Shown here in pieces: positions 10,861 to 21,586 of a DNA stretch of 64,000 nucleotides; within the stretch, counting starts at the first letter, position 1; every line of letters starts with the position of its first letter. This stretch comes from Hyphodiscus hymeniophilus (taxonomy: Eukaryota; Ascomycota; Leotiomycetes; Helotiales; Hyphodiscaceae), in contig VNKQ01000015.1 of NCBI GenBank assembly GCA_016508695.1, positions 868,001 through 932,000 of the forward strand, written 5' to 3'. The position numbers were made by a program, and so were the translations under genes. A model generated the notes under the pieces. It made no database searches. It was not told the origin of the DNA and saw only the letters and a program-made list of their open reading frames with translations.

Positions 10861-12267
10861 TTGCCTTTACTTATTCCCCCGGCCGTTCCCTCGCTTATTA
10901 CCTTGTTTTCCCTTATCTTTTTAAGTAATAATAATAACGATAATAGCTATAAGAATAAATTATTTCGTCTTAGTTCTCCCCCTTTTACTTCTCCCTCTCT
11001 TACTTCTCCTTTTTTAGGTTTTTTAAAACTAGTCTCTACTTTATATATTATTAAATTAAGAGTCCTAACTATAGTTAACTAGCCAAAAGACTTATTCTGG
11101 CTTTAATCCCTTTATTTATACTTATCTTAGCTCTAGTCCCTTTATTTATACTTATTCTTGCCGCCTTTTCTTTTGCCTTTTTTACTACTTTTATAATAGC
11201 CGACTAATTATACTTATTATAAGATTAGCGAATTTATAATATAATTATAATATTATATATACCCGTTATAGCGGGAAAGTAATAGAGTAAAGAGAAGAAA
11301 GATTTAGGGAGGATAAAGGACGTAAAGTATTAGAACTTTAGTTATATTAGTCGAATTATAAAGATAGAGTTAAGAGAGAAGTTAAAGGGGAATACTTAGT
11401 ACTTTATTTGCTAGAGAAAAAGTTAAGAGTATTAGATTTACTTAATAAATAGGAAATAATAAGTAAGTAAACCTAGCGACACTTATACTTAATATAAAGT
11501 AGCTATACGCCCTAGAGGCTATAGTCTCTTTTATCGTAATAAAAAGCGTTATCGGGAGTATTCGCTAGGTCTTCTTAGTCCTAAGTCTATCTTACCGAAA
11601 GGCTTTAATAAATTACTACTAGAATTAAGTAGCTTAGGCGGTTAAAGTATTATAATATAAGGAGTTATCCTTTAATTAACGTTTGGGACTTTATAAGGAT
11701 AACTTCGAATAGACGCTAATACTTAAGTATATTATAAGCTAAACGAGGTTAAATATTCTATAAGGGTCTACTTATAAGAAACATTCCGATTTTAGCCTAT
11801 TTTATATTATTATTAATAAGAGCTAATAGAGTAGCTCTTTGCTAGATAAAAGTATTATATTTAATAGTAAACTTAGTTATAATTTCGTTATATTAAATAT
11901 ATATTGGGTTTTATAGATTTTATTAATAAATATTTACTAGATTAAATAGTATATAAAGCTACTTAAAATAAAAATTTCTCGCTTAATCCGATTATTTGTT
12001 ATTAAATTTGTATTTTAATTAGTATAAGAGTTTATAAGAGTTACGGATTATTATTAATCCGATTATAAAGTAAAGTAAACAAACTTAAGCGCGCGTATCT
12101 TATATAACTAATATTAAATAAACAAACTATTCTTACCTTTCTTATTAACTCTTATAAACTCTTATAATCTCTTACGAACTTCTCCTTACTCTACTAGAAG
12201 TTTAATATACTAGCTTAATATACTAGCTCTAAAGCTAACCCTAGACCGATTAGCTATTAGAATCTTT

Positions 12268-12400
12268 ATAGCAAGAAGTTATTACTTTTAAATCCTAAGT
12301 ATTTATAATAATATAAAGGCATTTATAAGGGATTTTTATAGTAAGAAGTTATTACTTTCGAATCCTAAATAGTAATAATATAAAAGTATCTATAAGAGAA
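12268..12400 (+). repeat. Two diverged direct copies, ~75-80 bp
   Basis: The string TATAGYAAGAAGTTATTACTT followed by a YGAATCCTAA and an AATAATATAAA block occurs twice, starting near 12270 and near 12347. It lies inside the AT-rich block and has no coding potential. Confidence 0.5.
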
Positions 12401-12670
12401 GCTCTTTAAACTCTTAGAAATATATATATATTAATATAACCTTTCTATAATATAATACTAAGTTACTAGAGTCTAATATTAAGAATATAGCCTCTACTAT
12501 TAATTAGCCACTTACTTTCTTCTTTTATACTTATTTCCACTTAGTTTCCCTTCTCTATATACTCTTTAGTTAAAGAGATTAGGATCTTACTTATTTTAAG
12601 CTATAATAAATTTAACTCTTATTAACTTTTAAGCGAATTATAATAAAGCTAGTATATAGAGATAAATAAA

Positions 12671-12792
12671 GAAGAGGCTAATATAAGAATAATCTCTAAC
12701 AATATAAGGGAAGAATATAATAGTCTCGATTAAAGAGACTAATATAGGAATAATCTCTAATTATATAGGGGAGGAATATAATAGTCTCGATC
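12671..12792 (+). repeat. Two direct copies of a ~60-bp unit
   Basis: CTAATATARGAATAATCTCTAA is followed by a TATARGGGARGAATATAATAG stretch and GTCTCGAT in both copies (near 12674 and near 12738). Differences are transitions only. Confidence 0.55.
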
Positions 12793-15700
12793 TAGAAGAC
12801 TCGCCTTTTTAAATTATACCTCGCTATAATAATAATAAAAGAGAGAATAAAGAAGTATTAAACGAAAAGGATTATTATTTATAATATTAAGTCTTAATAT
12901 ATAATATATATTAAGTCCCTATTTGCGTTATTGTTATAGCTTTTCTTTAACGGATTTAAGTTAAGTTAAAAGTATATCCCTAAAACTCTTGCGAATACTT
13001 GTAAACTCTTATAAACTCTTAAGCTAATTATAATAATAAAAGGCTAGGCGAGATCCTAGTCTTTTAAGTTTATAACCTCTATAGTTAAGTCTAAAACCCT
13101 ATTAGCTACTTTATTACTCTTTAGGTTTAGTATTACAAAATCTAATAGATCCTTTCTTAGATTATTCTCTAGACTAGTAGATTAAATATAATCGATATAA
13201 ATAATATTATATAAATTAAAGTCTTTAATCTTTATATATAAACTATTTATTTTTATTTTATAAATATTATTAGATTAATATTGCAAAGCTTAATTAGTAA
13301 GCGTCGTATTTTAAACCCTAATATAGCCTCCTTTTATAATATTGCGAGACAAAACAAATATATTTACTTTAGTCTTATATATAATATAAGAACTAGACAT
13401 ATCTTTATCAAACTCTTCTTTAACCTTAAAACAAAAGTATTATAGCTAAGTATTAGTTAAGTAAATACAATTAAAAATCAAATCGGTATTATAAGTCGAG
13501 TTCTTAAAGTATTTTATCTCGATCTTATAACTACTATTTAAGTACTTTATACTAAAATCTATTAGCTTAAACGTAGTCGCTTTTTCTTACTAGTTAATAA
13601 GGCTTAAAGCAAGAATAGTATATTATAGCTTAAATAAATTAATACTTAATAGTTACTATTAATAATAAAGTATTTCGTAACTATAATTACTCTATCTAGT
13701 ATTAAAGAAGGTAATAATTAATAAATTTATTAGGCGGCGTATTAAACTAATATTACTAGTTTTAATAGTATTTCGAATTATAAAGAATAGTTTAATCTCT
13801 TATAATAAACGATATATAGTCGTAAAGTTAAGATTATTACTAGGTCTCTTATTCTAAGTATTAAGAGAAAAGGCTATCTAGTAAACGTTAGTAATTAACT
13901 TATCGAATTAAATAAATATAAGCCTAGTAATTAAATTTATAATATGCGGACGCTACTCTAAAAAGCTAAAAGAGACGCTATAAAATAAACCCTTCTTTTT
14001 TATAAAAGTATAAAATAATATAACTATATGCGTAATAAAGCTTTATATAACTATAAACTCTATTTTATAATACTTTATTTCCTCTTATACTTTATATAAA
14101 CGACTAAGAGTAACTATATTTAGTAAGAGATAGTAAGTACTCTAGCGTCCTTTTAAAGCGGACTAGTAAGTATAAAGGATTGTCTTAAGTAAATTTAGTT
14201 AAATATAAAACTATATAAGAAGACTAAGGAGCTAATCTCGTCGATTATATAAAAGTATTACTTGCGATTATTCCCTCTAAACGGCTTGTATATATTATAT
14301 TATAAGCTAGTCTTTATATATAAGCCAAAAACGGTTAGAAAAGGCAATTAACCCTAAAGGCAAGTTAAACTATTAAAGGAAGATATTATTATAAATAGTA
14401 TAAGTTCTAGTAATTATACCCTTATTCTTATAAATCCTACTTAACTACTAAAACTTAGTCTTTATAGCCTTTAAACGATAAATAGCTAGTATTTTATACT
14501 CTAAAGAATTAAGTCTAAAGATTACTCTTACTCTATCCTTATAAATATAATTAATAATATCGAATAAAAGACTTTAAGTAATATTATAACTTATTTTATT
14601 ACTAGTAATACTAGGGCTCTTTATAATATCCCTTAAAGTAAGATTAATCGTTAGATTATATATCGATTACAAAAGAATAAAAAGCTTTAGATAAATAATA
14701 ATTATAGCTATCGTTAAGTTTTTTATTTAAGTAATATATCTAAGCTATTTGTTACGCTTAGTATCTTTAAAGTTAAAGTTATTATATATAATAATAGCTT
14801 AAGTATTTTTAGCAATTATTAGGATTTTAGACTAGGCTATAATTAATAAATATATTAAAGGTTAAAAGAGAAGCCTACTTATACTAATTCTCTAACCTTT
14901 ATTATTAACCGATTATATATATTATAACTATAATATACTCTAAGTCTTAATAATACTTAAATAAAATAACGCTTTATACTAGATCTAAGAAAGTAGTAAT
15001 TAAGTAAGAAGCAAAGGTAATTAGAAGACTTTAGAGCACGGGAATAACAAATTATACTTATAATTATAAAGAGACAATTTAATATATTATTATAATATAA
15101 TTCTATTATATAATTAAGATAATAGTCCCGCTAATTCCGTAAAAGAATTATACCTTATTAAGATTATATAAGTATAATTTCCTTAAGACTCTAATATATT
15201 AGAGAGAAGTCTATTTTGTTAATTGATAATACGTCGGTTACTAGGTTAAATTTTCTAAAGAAAAGTGTTTTAATTAAGCTATTTAATTCTTCTCGAATAA
15301 TCTCTATTAAATAGGACTTATAGACTATTAAAGAAACCTCTAGTCTTATAATTACTTAATAGAATATTTATCGACGCTTTATAATAATAAAATATAATTT
15401 TTGCTTAAGTAAGAAGTTATAGTCCGGATTATCTAATATATAAAGCTATAAAGTAAAAAACTTAATAAAGCTTATTCTATAATTATAAAAGAAATTAATA
15501 ACTTATTAAAGCTTATAAGTATTAAAACAATAAATACGCCTAGTATCTTTAAAAGGATTTGTAGCCTTAAATTTAGCCTTAAATTCGTTCTTATATATAG
15601 TCTTGCATTTAGTAAATAAATATATTAGGCTCGATTAATATAAAAGACTTTCTAATAGGCTTAATAAATTAGGAAATAAAATAAGATCTCTAATAAAATC

Positions 15701-15825
15701 GGGTTGTCTTATTAGCTTAGGAGTTTATAAGAGTTACGGGAAATAGTTTAGCTATTCTAGTAAAGAAGGCCGATAAGTATTGTTTATAGTAGCAAAGGGA
15801 TTACCCTATAAAATAAATACTTTCT
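12793..15825 (-). other. AT-rich segment, possible nested module with a minus-strand relic frame
   Basis: The words AACTCTTATAAACTCTTAAGC near 12998-13022 and their inverted counterpart near 15705-15735 bracket about 2.7 kb, suggesting a second nested unit. Read on the minus strand from about 14500 to 13380 one frame has nearly all its stops as TAA/TAG (explainable as RIP of CAA, CAG, TGG) and yields stretches such as SDYVxANRFxYKVLK and DRDKIL. I could not recognise the family. Whether this is a real second gene relic needs a de-RIPped alignment of several copies. Confidence 0.3.
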
Positions 15826-16270
15826 AAAGGTATCGGCTAAAGTTTATAAGAGTTTATAAGAGTTTATAAGAAGTATAAAAGAAGGGCTAACTAGCTTGCC
15901 TAGCGCTTAGAAATTATAAAGGTATTAGCTAGAGTTTATAAGAGTTCGCAAGAGTTTATAAAAGGTATAGAGGAAGGGCTAACTAGCCTGCCTAGTACTT
16001 AGAAATTATAAAAGTATCGGCTAGAGTTTGTAAGAGTTTGTAAGAGTTTGTAAAAGGTATAGAAAAAGGGCTAACTAGCCTATTTAATGCTTAGAAATTA
16101 TAAAGGTATTAGCTAATTAGTATAAGAGTTTGTAAGAGTTCGCAAGAGTTTATAAGAGTTTATAAGAAGTATAGAAAAGGGGTTAGCTAGCCTACTAGGC
16201 TCTTAGAAATTATAAAGGTATTGGCTAGCTTTATTATAAGAGTTTGTAAGAGTTTGCAAAGGTTTGTAAA
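15826..16270 (-). repeat. Right subterminal tandem array (AGAGTTTRYAAGAGTT units)
   Basis: Four units of about 105-130 bp, each with AGAGTTTATAAGAGTTTRYA repeats followed by AGAAGTATAGAAAARGGGCT, AACTAGCCTGCCTAG and CTTAGAAATTATAAAGGTAT. The core is the reverse complement of the left array core (AACTCTTATAAACTCT), so the two arrays point in opposite directions just inside the two termini. Confidence 0.7.
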
Positions 16271-16529
16271 ATATATATTATAACTCAAATAGTTATTTTT
16301 AAGAGTTTAAATCTAGTTGTAAAAGTTTTGTAATAAAAAAGAGTTAGTAAAAGTCGGATTCGATTAAAAATAACCCTCTCCCTTATAATAACTTAATAAT
16401 ATAATAAGATATATTCTAATAAATATTAGCCTAAAGTTTAAAAAGATTATAGTAATCTTAGAATATAATTGCTTAAGCCTAAAAATATTATAGTATTATA
16501 TAACAAGTAAAAGGGGGCTTAATCTTTTC

Positions 16530-16734
16530 TTGCGTACGGGTTTAGAAAAGAGACTTTTTATTTTCTACGTTATAGTTATATTAATAAATAATAATTTAAT
16601 AAGAAAAAAAGTATTAATATATATTATATATATCTTAAAGAATCGATTCTATTAACTAAACTATTAATTAGATAGTTCGTTATAAAGTTATTGCGAGTTT
16701 AAAAATCGAATTATCTTATTTGCGTACGGGTTTA
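16530..16734 (+). repeat. 15-bp direct repeat TTGCGTACGGGTTTA, two copies
   Basis: TTGCGTACGGGTTTA occurs at 16530-16544 and again at 16720-16734, both unusually GC-rich for this block and both conserved while the DNA between is RIP-like. They may be the ends of a small nested insertion or a protein-binding repeat; no further evidence. Confidence 0.5.
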
Positions 16735-16760
16735 TATATAACGCGCGACTATTTGCACTT

Positions 16761-16875
16761 AGACGCTTCGCAAACTAAAAAATCACCTAACCTACTCCCG
16801 CCCCACCTAGACTCCTACTAACTCCTGCGCCAATAAGAGCCATTAATTACTCCACCCAGTTTGCGCTAAGCGTCT
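16761..16875. repeat. Non-AT-rich inverted-repeat segment at the right edge (MITE-like)
   Basis: AGACGCTTCGCAAACT (16761-16776) pairs with AGTTTGCGCTAAGCGTCT (16858-16875), identical apart from a two-base insertion. The roughly 80 bases between are of normal GC content and escape the RIP pattern. It overlaps the right terminal inverted repeat and may be part of the terminus structure or a small independent insertion. Confidence 0.5.
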
Positions 16876-16889
16876 GATTTATAAGATAA
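16872..16889 (-). repeat. Right terminal inverted repeat (18 bp)
   Basis: GTCTGATTTATAAGATAA, perfect inverted partner of 6035-6052. It overlaps the end of a second, local inverted repeat (16761-16776 with 16858-16875). Confidence 0.75.
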
Positions 16890-16897
16890 ATAACAAG
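16890..16897. repeat. Right target-site duplication (ATAACAAG)
   Basis: Partner of 6027-6034; the single mismatch is a G-to-A transition, compatible with RIP leakage at the element edge or ordinary mutation. Confidence 0.65.
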
Positions 16898-17115
16898 TAC
16901 CTACAGTTATCCAATTCTGGAGCTCTCAATTCTGCCGAACTTCTTCCGGCAACCAATCGTCATCTTTCACCTTCACCATTGTTCGACGAGGTCGCCGCTC
17001 AGCCTCAAGGAATGTCACGAACACAACACTTCAACTTACTACGCGCCACGAACTTTCAAGGAACTTAGTGGTGCTATGGTCGAATTCTCTCTTGGAGGAT
17101 AGCCTTCTCATCACA

Positions 17116-20100
17116 ATGGCAGAGGCAGAAAGTGAAATGGCGAACGGCGCGACCACACTGAAGTCAACCTCACACATTCCCATCGCACAGCTTACGCCCT
17201 TCCTCGCAGCGCCATCAACGAGATCTGTGAAAGCCATCGTCACCTTAACGTGGCCGTATAGCTCTGCGACGGGCTCTGTGGCCTTCCTCCTAGCTGAGCC
17301 CGACTTTCGTTTGCGCCGAATACGGGGTCAGGTTCGCGCTCAATTCTCGGGTTCAAGCGCAAAAGCAGTCGCAAATTCGGGCATTGCAAGTGGTGATGAA
17401 GTTTGTCTAAGCTTGGATGGCGTTGAATGGATCCAGGATGAGGTTCCATTTGCAACTCCTGGTCGGGGGATCGAGTTCGATTTGAAGTTCACAGAGAGGC
17501 TACTTCTAGAGGTCAGTTTCTGAGGATTAGTCGAAGATTATTCCTGATTCACTGCTACAGTTTCGACGAGAAGATTCCCAAGATACCAACCTGATCGATA
17601 TAGACCACCCCACGCATGCGACTGAAGCCTCGGAAACAGAGAGAATACCCTCCCCAAATGTCGAATCAACGCCGTACGCAACTGCTAACTCGACGAACGT
17701 TTCTACTCCTACTAGCCCTTTGATCAACAACGGCGAAGAATGGTCGTCTCCAGCGTTCATAAAACGTGCTCGAACCTCCTACGGTTCTCTGTATGATAAG
17801 GAGTATGACATATTTGCCGAAGAAGATGGCACCGTACGAGGAAAGGGAAGAAAGAGAAGTCGTTTGTCCTCGCGGTTGAGCTCAACGTGGAGATATGAGA
17901 GTCGTTCTCCGAGCCCGGAAGTTGAACAAGAGCATACAGTGGACACGTCGCCCGAGCCAGAGCCTCAGATGAAACCTGTCATGGCGGATGAAGGGAGCCA
18001 GACAGTTGGACTAGAAGAAGGTGACGCGGCCGAAGTGTTGGCTGGATTTCACAAGCAAGCTATGAATGTGGGAGCTGATGCGTACTTGGCTCCAAATGGG
18101 GCACATATCATGGAAGCCCAAGCACAAGTTCCGGTTGGAGCCCGCCACGATCAACGTGTAGAGCTATCATCAATACAAACGCAATTGGGCTCAGACGACG
18201 CCGCGATCTCACAGCAAGACGCTCAATACGCAATCCCTGCATTAGATATTCCTTCGTCGCCTCGATTACAACCCGTTCCCTCGCATGCGCTACCTCTCGT
18301 TTCCCCTCTAATCACGAACAAATTTGGCGCTTTCTTAGGAATGGGACCAACAGAAGGACCAACCTTTCAGAATCCAAAGCTCTCTATTCTTCCTGAAGAG
18401 CCTGCGCAGATGGATGACGAGGTGCAGGAAAACTTACATGGTGTCAGCCCTGTTGCTGTCCATGGCGAGGTGCTGTCAAATGACTTGAAAGACATCCATG
18501 ACGCTCCAGCCATGGACGAAAATTCAAATATGCAAAATCAATTCCAGTCAGGAGGTCAATATGGAATCTGGCAAACTATGAAAGCTCAACAAAGTCGAAG
18601 TGTCTCTCCACACAAGGTTGGCGAGCCAACGATCGAGGACCAGGAGGATCATTCCCTTACACAAGAGCCCCAAGGAGAGTTTGATTTTCAGGCGGGTGAA
18701 TATTCAATCCCAGCAAGCGGCAAACATCATCAATATCCTGGTCCCGAAGACGAAAATTACGGTCAACTGAATAGTGCTCTTTGGGGCCCTGAACCTGAGC
18801 GAATAGCATACCCCAATTTGCCGGAAGACGATGAAGGACTTAGCAACGGTTACATCACGCAACCCTCTTCACATCCTCGAGCAGCTGCAACGTCACGTTC
18901 CGGAAGTGCGCAGTCTGCGCCCGTGGTTCAGACGGAAAGCAACGATGCAGAGGAACTTGACGAAGAAAATGACGGCCTTATTCCAGTCGATGGTCTACTT
19001 GACGAGGGAGACTACGAACGCTCAGATATCGAGGAAGATGTCGATGTTGAGAATGAGCAAAATCGCGGTCGTTTGGGAAGCTATAGAAGTTTTGAAGAAG
19101 AACCGTCTGAAGATGAGGGGGACCCAATAGACGTTGAGCCTGTTGAAGACCGTCGCCTACGAGATGGTTCGCGAATTGATGATGAGGATGCTTCGCAATA
19201 TTCACAGGGTGAGCAAGAGCCTGAGCGTGAAAGTGGAAGTGAAGAGCAAGAATATGGGTCAGATGAAGACATATTTTATCGGAATCAGCGACGCTTTGTT
19301 CCGGAACAAGAGCGTGAGCGTGAAAGTGGAAGTGAAGAGCAAGAATACGGGTCAGATGAGGACATATTTTATCGGAATCAGCGACGCTTTGATCCAAAAC
19401 AAGAAGAAGAATTCGAAGAGTTCGACGAGGAAGATAACGAGGAAGATAACGAGGGGAGCTATGACGAGGACATGGAAGATCATGTACAAAATGTTCAACG
19501 AGAGCCAGTAGTGATCGACCTGCTTTCCTCTGACGAAGAAGATGATGCAGAACCGGCTGTACCGAACACTAAGACTGCGACATCTCTCCGTCCTGTTGAT
19601 GTTGAGTGTCCTGAGTCCTCCGAACAGGAAAGTAGCGAGTCTGACGAGGACATGGAAGCAGTCGAAATTGGCCAGGATCCGGTACCCGAATCCCGCAATC
19701 GGCCTATGCAATATGCAAATGATTCCAATGAAGGCAGCGAAGAGGATGGACACTTCGATACTGAGGAGGATGATGGTGTTGATGCGGTTGAGATTGCTGA
19801 CAGAGATGATCAGCTTCCTGAGGTTGAAAACGCAGATGCGTATGAGAACAGCATGGATGATGCTCCTGCATATGATGATAATGGCATCAAAAACCCTCAC
19901 ACTCTAAGCCAAGACGCTGAAATAATAGCCGTTGACGAGGGCTTGGACGATGACAAAAGCAATGAAATAGCCGAAGCTGAGGAACGTGACAATATTCTGG
20001 TAAACGAAAACGACGAAGACGTTGTGGAAGATTTTGAATCGGAAAACCCACAAAAGACCATGCCCTACGAAAAGCACGTACTCCAGGAAGTCGATGAAAA

Positions 20101-21586
20101 CCGTGATGCACGAAACATGGATGAAAAGCACAGCGATCCCGGTTCTCCTGAGATCAACAAGTTTTCTGGCCAACTGCACGTTGAAGAGCGGCCACAGCCA
20201 CCACCGCTTTATTCCATGGATGGTGCTAATGATGAGCGTCCTCCCAGTCTCTATCCAAGACTTCCAACAGAGGAAATAGCACAGGGCTCCCTTTCAGAGC
20301 TGTCTTCCCAAGAAGCTCCCGTCGAAGCTGCACTTGCGACCCATGCCAATGGTCAACTTCCGACACCTGCTGATACACAGCTATCTCTGGTCAAAGAAAC
20401 GTCAGAAGTCTCAATCTCTTTAGTTACGGTTCAGACGCAACTCTTACAGAGCACGTCCGATCAACTTGCCATTACCTCGACAGAGGAAGCTGATTCACAG
20501 CCCTCGAATGCGGACGGCACTACTGCGGTTGATGATACTGTGGTTCATGTCGAGACTGAGGCTGACGGCTCTGACGCAGTTGACGAAGATACTGTAATAA
20601 TCAGCCACGAAGAGAACAACTCCGCGAATGGCACTGCTATGATTGAAGCACAAGTTGTGGTTGAGGCCCATAACACGAGATCGCGAGCCCGACAGCAGAA
20701 CAGCCTTGAACCTGTTCTACACGAAGAAGTTCGGACCGTTGAAGAAGATAACCATGTCACTCCTAGGCGAAGTCATAGACGAGGGAAGTCATCTTCATCA
20801 ACTACAGAGACACCGCAACCTAAACCACCAACCACACCCTCTTCTGCTTCGAAGGTACGCCAAGATGAGCCTGTGAGCGCCCGTACAGATCGTACAGATC
20901 AGTCTTCAATGGTTTTGGACGAAAAAACCACGCCAAAAGGTCAAGATGCCAGCATCCAACTAGCTATGGCAGCCTTAGATTCTCCGACCAAGCAACCACA
21001 TGATCTTCGCAGCAACCAACCTAGTATGGACATGAAGCTCAAGTTGACACGAGCTTTACGTACTGAGCTGAGCGAATTCACTTCTTTGAAAGTTCTGAAA
21101 TTCAAACTCACACAGAATCTTGACGTCCTTGGAATAGTGACCACAGTCCCTCCAGAACCGGAGAGAGCTAAATCCGGTCCTCGACATTACCAAATCACAT
21201 TTAATATCACGGATCACTCGATCGCTCCTGGCGGGCCACATGTTATCGAAGTCCAGGTTTTCCGCCCTTACAAGGATGCCTTGCCCGTTGTCAAAGTCGG
21301 CGACGGTATTCTTCTTCGAGACTTTCAGGTAATCTCAGTGAAGAAATCTGGATTCGGCCTTCGGTCCATTGAAACCAGTAGCTGGGCTGTGTTCGGAGAT
21401 GATGACGAAGAGGTTGTGGACATAAGTGGTCCACCAGTGGAATATGGGCATGGCGAGAGAAAGCAAATGGGTCTCTTAAGATCATGGTATCGTGAGCTTG
21501 ACTCCGCAGCCAAGGAGAAGATTAACAGAGCAAATGGGGAGAAAAGGACGGCTGGTGCAGGAAAAAGCATTTCTAAGGTAGTTTGA
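17116..21586 (+). CDS. Telomeric single-stranded DNA-binding protein (POT1/Cdc13-type OB fold)
   Basis: Two exons, 17116-17511 and 17561-21586, joined by a 49-nt intron (donor GTCAGT, acceptor CTACAG, phase 0) give 1473 residues. The start is the ATG of MAEAESEMANG; the frame is open further upstream but has no other ATG. An N-terminal globular part (about residues 35-130, with VAFLLAEPDFRLRR and GIASGDEVCLSLDGVEW) is followed by about 1100 residues of low-complexity, very acidic, disordered sequence, then a C-terminal OB-fold domain (about 1330-1440) with ITFNITDHS, VQVFRPYKDALPVVKVGD and ILLRDFQVISV, matching the fungal POT1/Cdc13 telomere-binding domain. Expected nuclear role: telomere end protection. 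A 31-residue tandem repeat lies in the acidic region. Its start is only 218 bp from the AT-rich element. Ortholog relation to yeast Cdc13 or Pot1 is not settled by sequence alone. Confidence 0.8.
19223..19408 (+). repeat. 93-bp in-frame tandem duplication (31-residue repeat)
   Basis: Two nearly identical units start at 19223 and 19316 inside the telomere-protein gene and encode ERESGSEEQEYGSDEDIF followed by YRNQRRF. Only a few third-position and end differences separate them, so the duplication is recent. Confidence 0.85.

Larger units (their letters stand above)
6035..16889. mobile_element. RIP-degraded ~10.85-kb DNA element with 18-bp TIRs and 8-bp TSD
   Basis: The whole block is very AT-rich, full of TpA, and has no intact gene, while both flanks are normal coding DNA. 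Its left edge reads TTATCTTATAAATCAGAC (6035-6052) and its right edge is the exact reverse complement, GTCTGATTTATAAGATAA (16872-16889). Directly outside lie ATGACAAG (6027-6034) and ATAACAAG (16890-16897), seven of eight bases identical, the difference being a G-to-A transition in a TpG context that RIP can produce. Terminal inverted repeats plus an 8-bp target duplication mark a cut-and-paste DNA transposon; 8-bp duplications are known for hAT, P and KDZ/Zisupton-like groups, but I cannot assign a superfamily and found no transposase. Contents: subterminal tandem arrays, a dead RecQ-type helicase gene, AT-rich filler and probably nested modules. The C-to-T/G-to-A pattern without frameshifts in the helicase relic is what RIP does to repeated DNA. 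Confidence 0.75.

Noticed and set aside
10861..11082. 73-codon plus-strand frame inside the AT-rich block
   Set aside because: Low-complexity Ser/Pro/Phe translation of a pyrimidine tract in RIP-mutated DNA.
13000..15000. Copia/LINE-type retrotransposon relic in the right half of the element
   Set aside because: I looked for reverse-transcriptase YxDD or integrase motifs on both strands and found none I could defend.
19352..19900. 182-codon minus-strand frame inside the telomere-protein gene
   Set aside because: It is the antisense shadow of an acidic low-complexity coding region (rich in GAN codons), which removes antisense stops.
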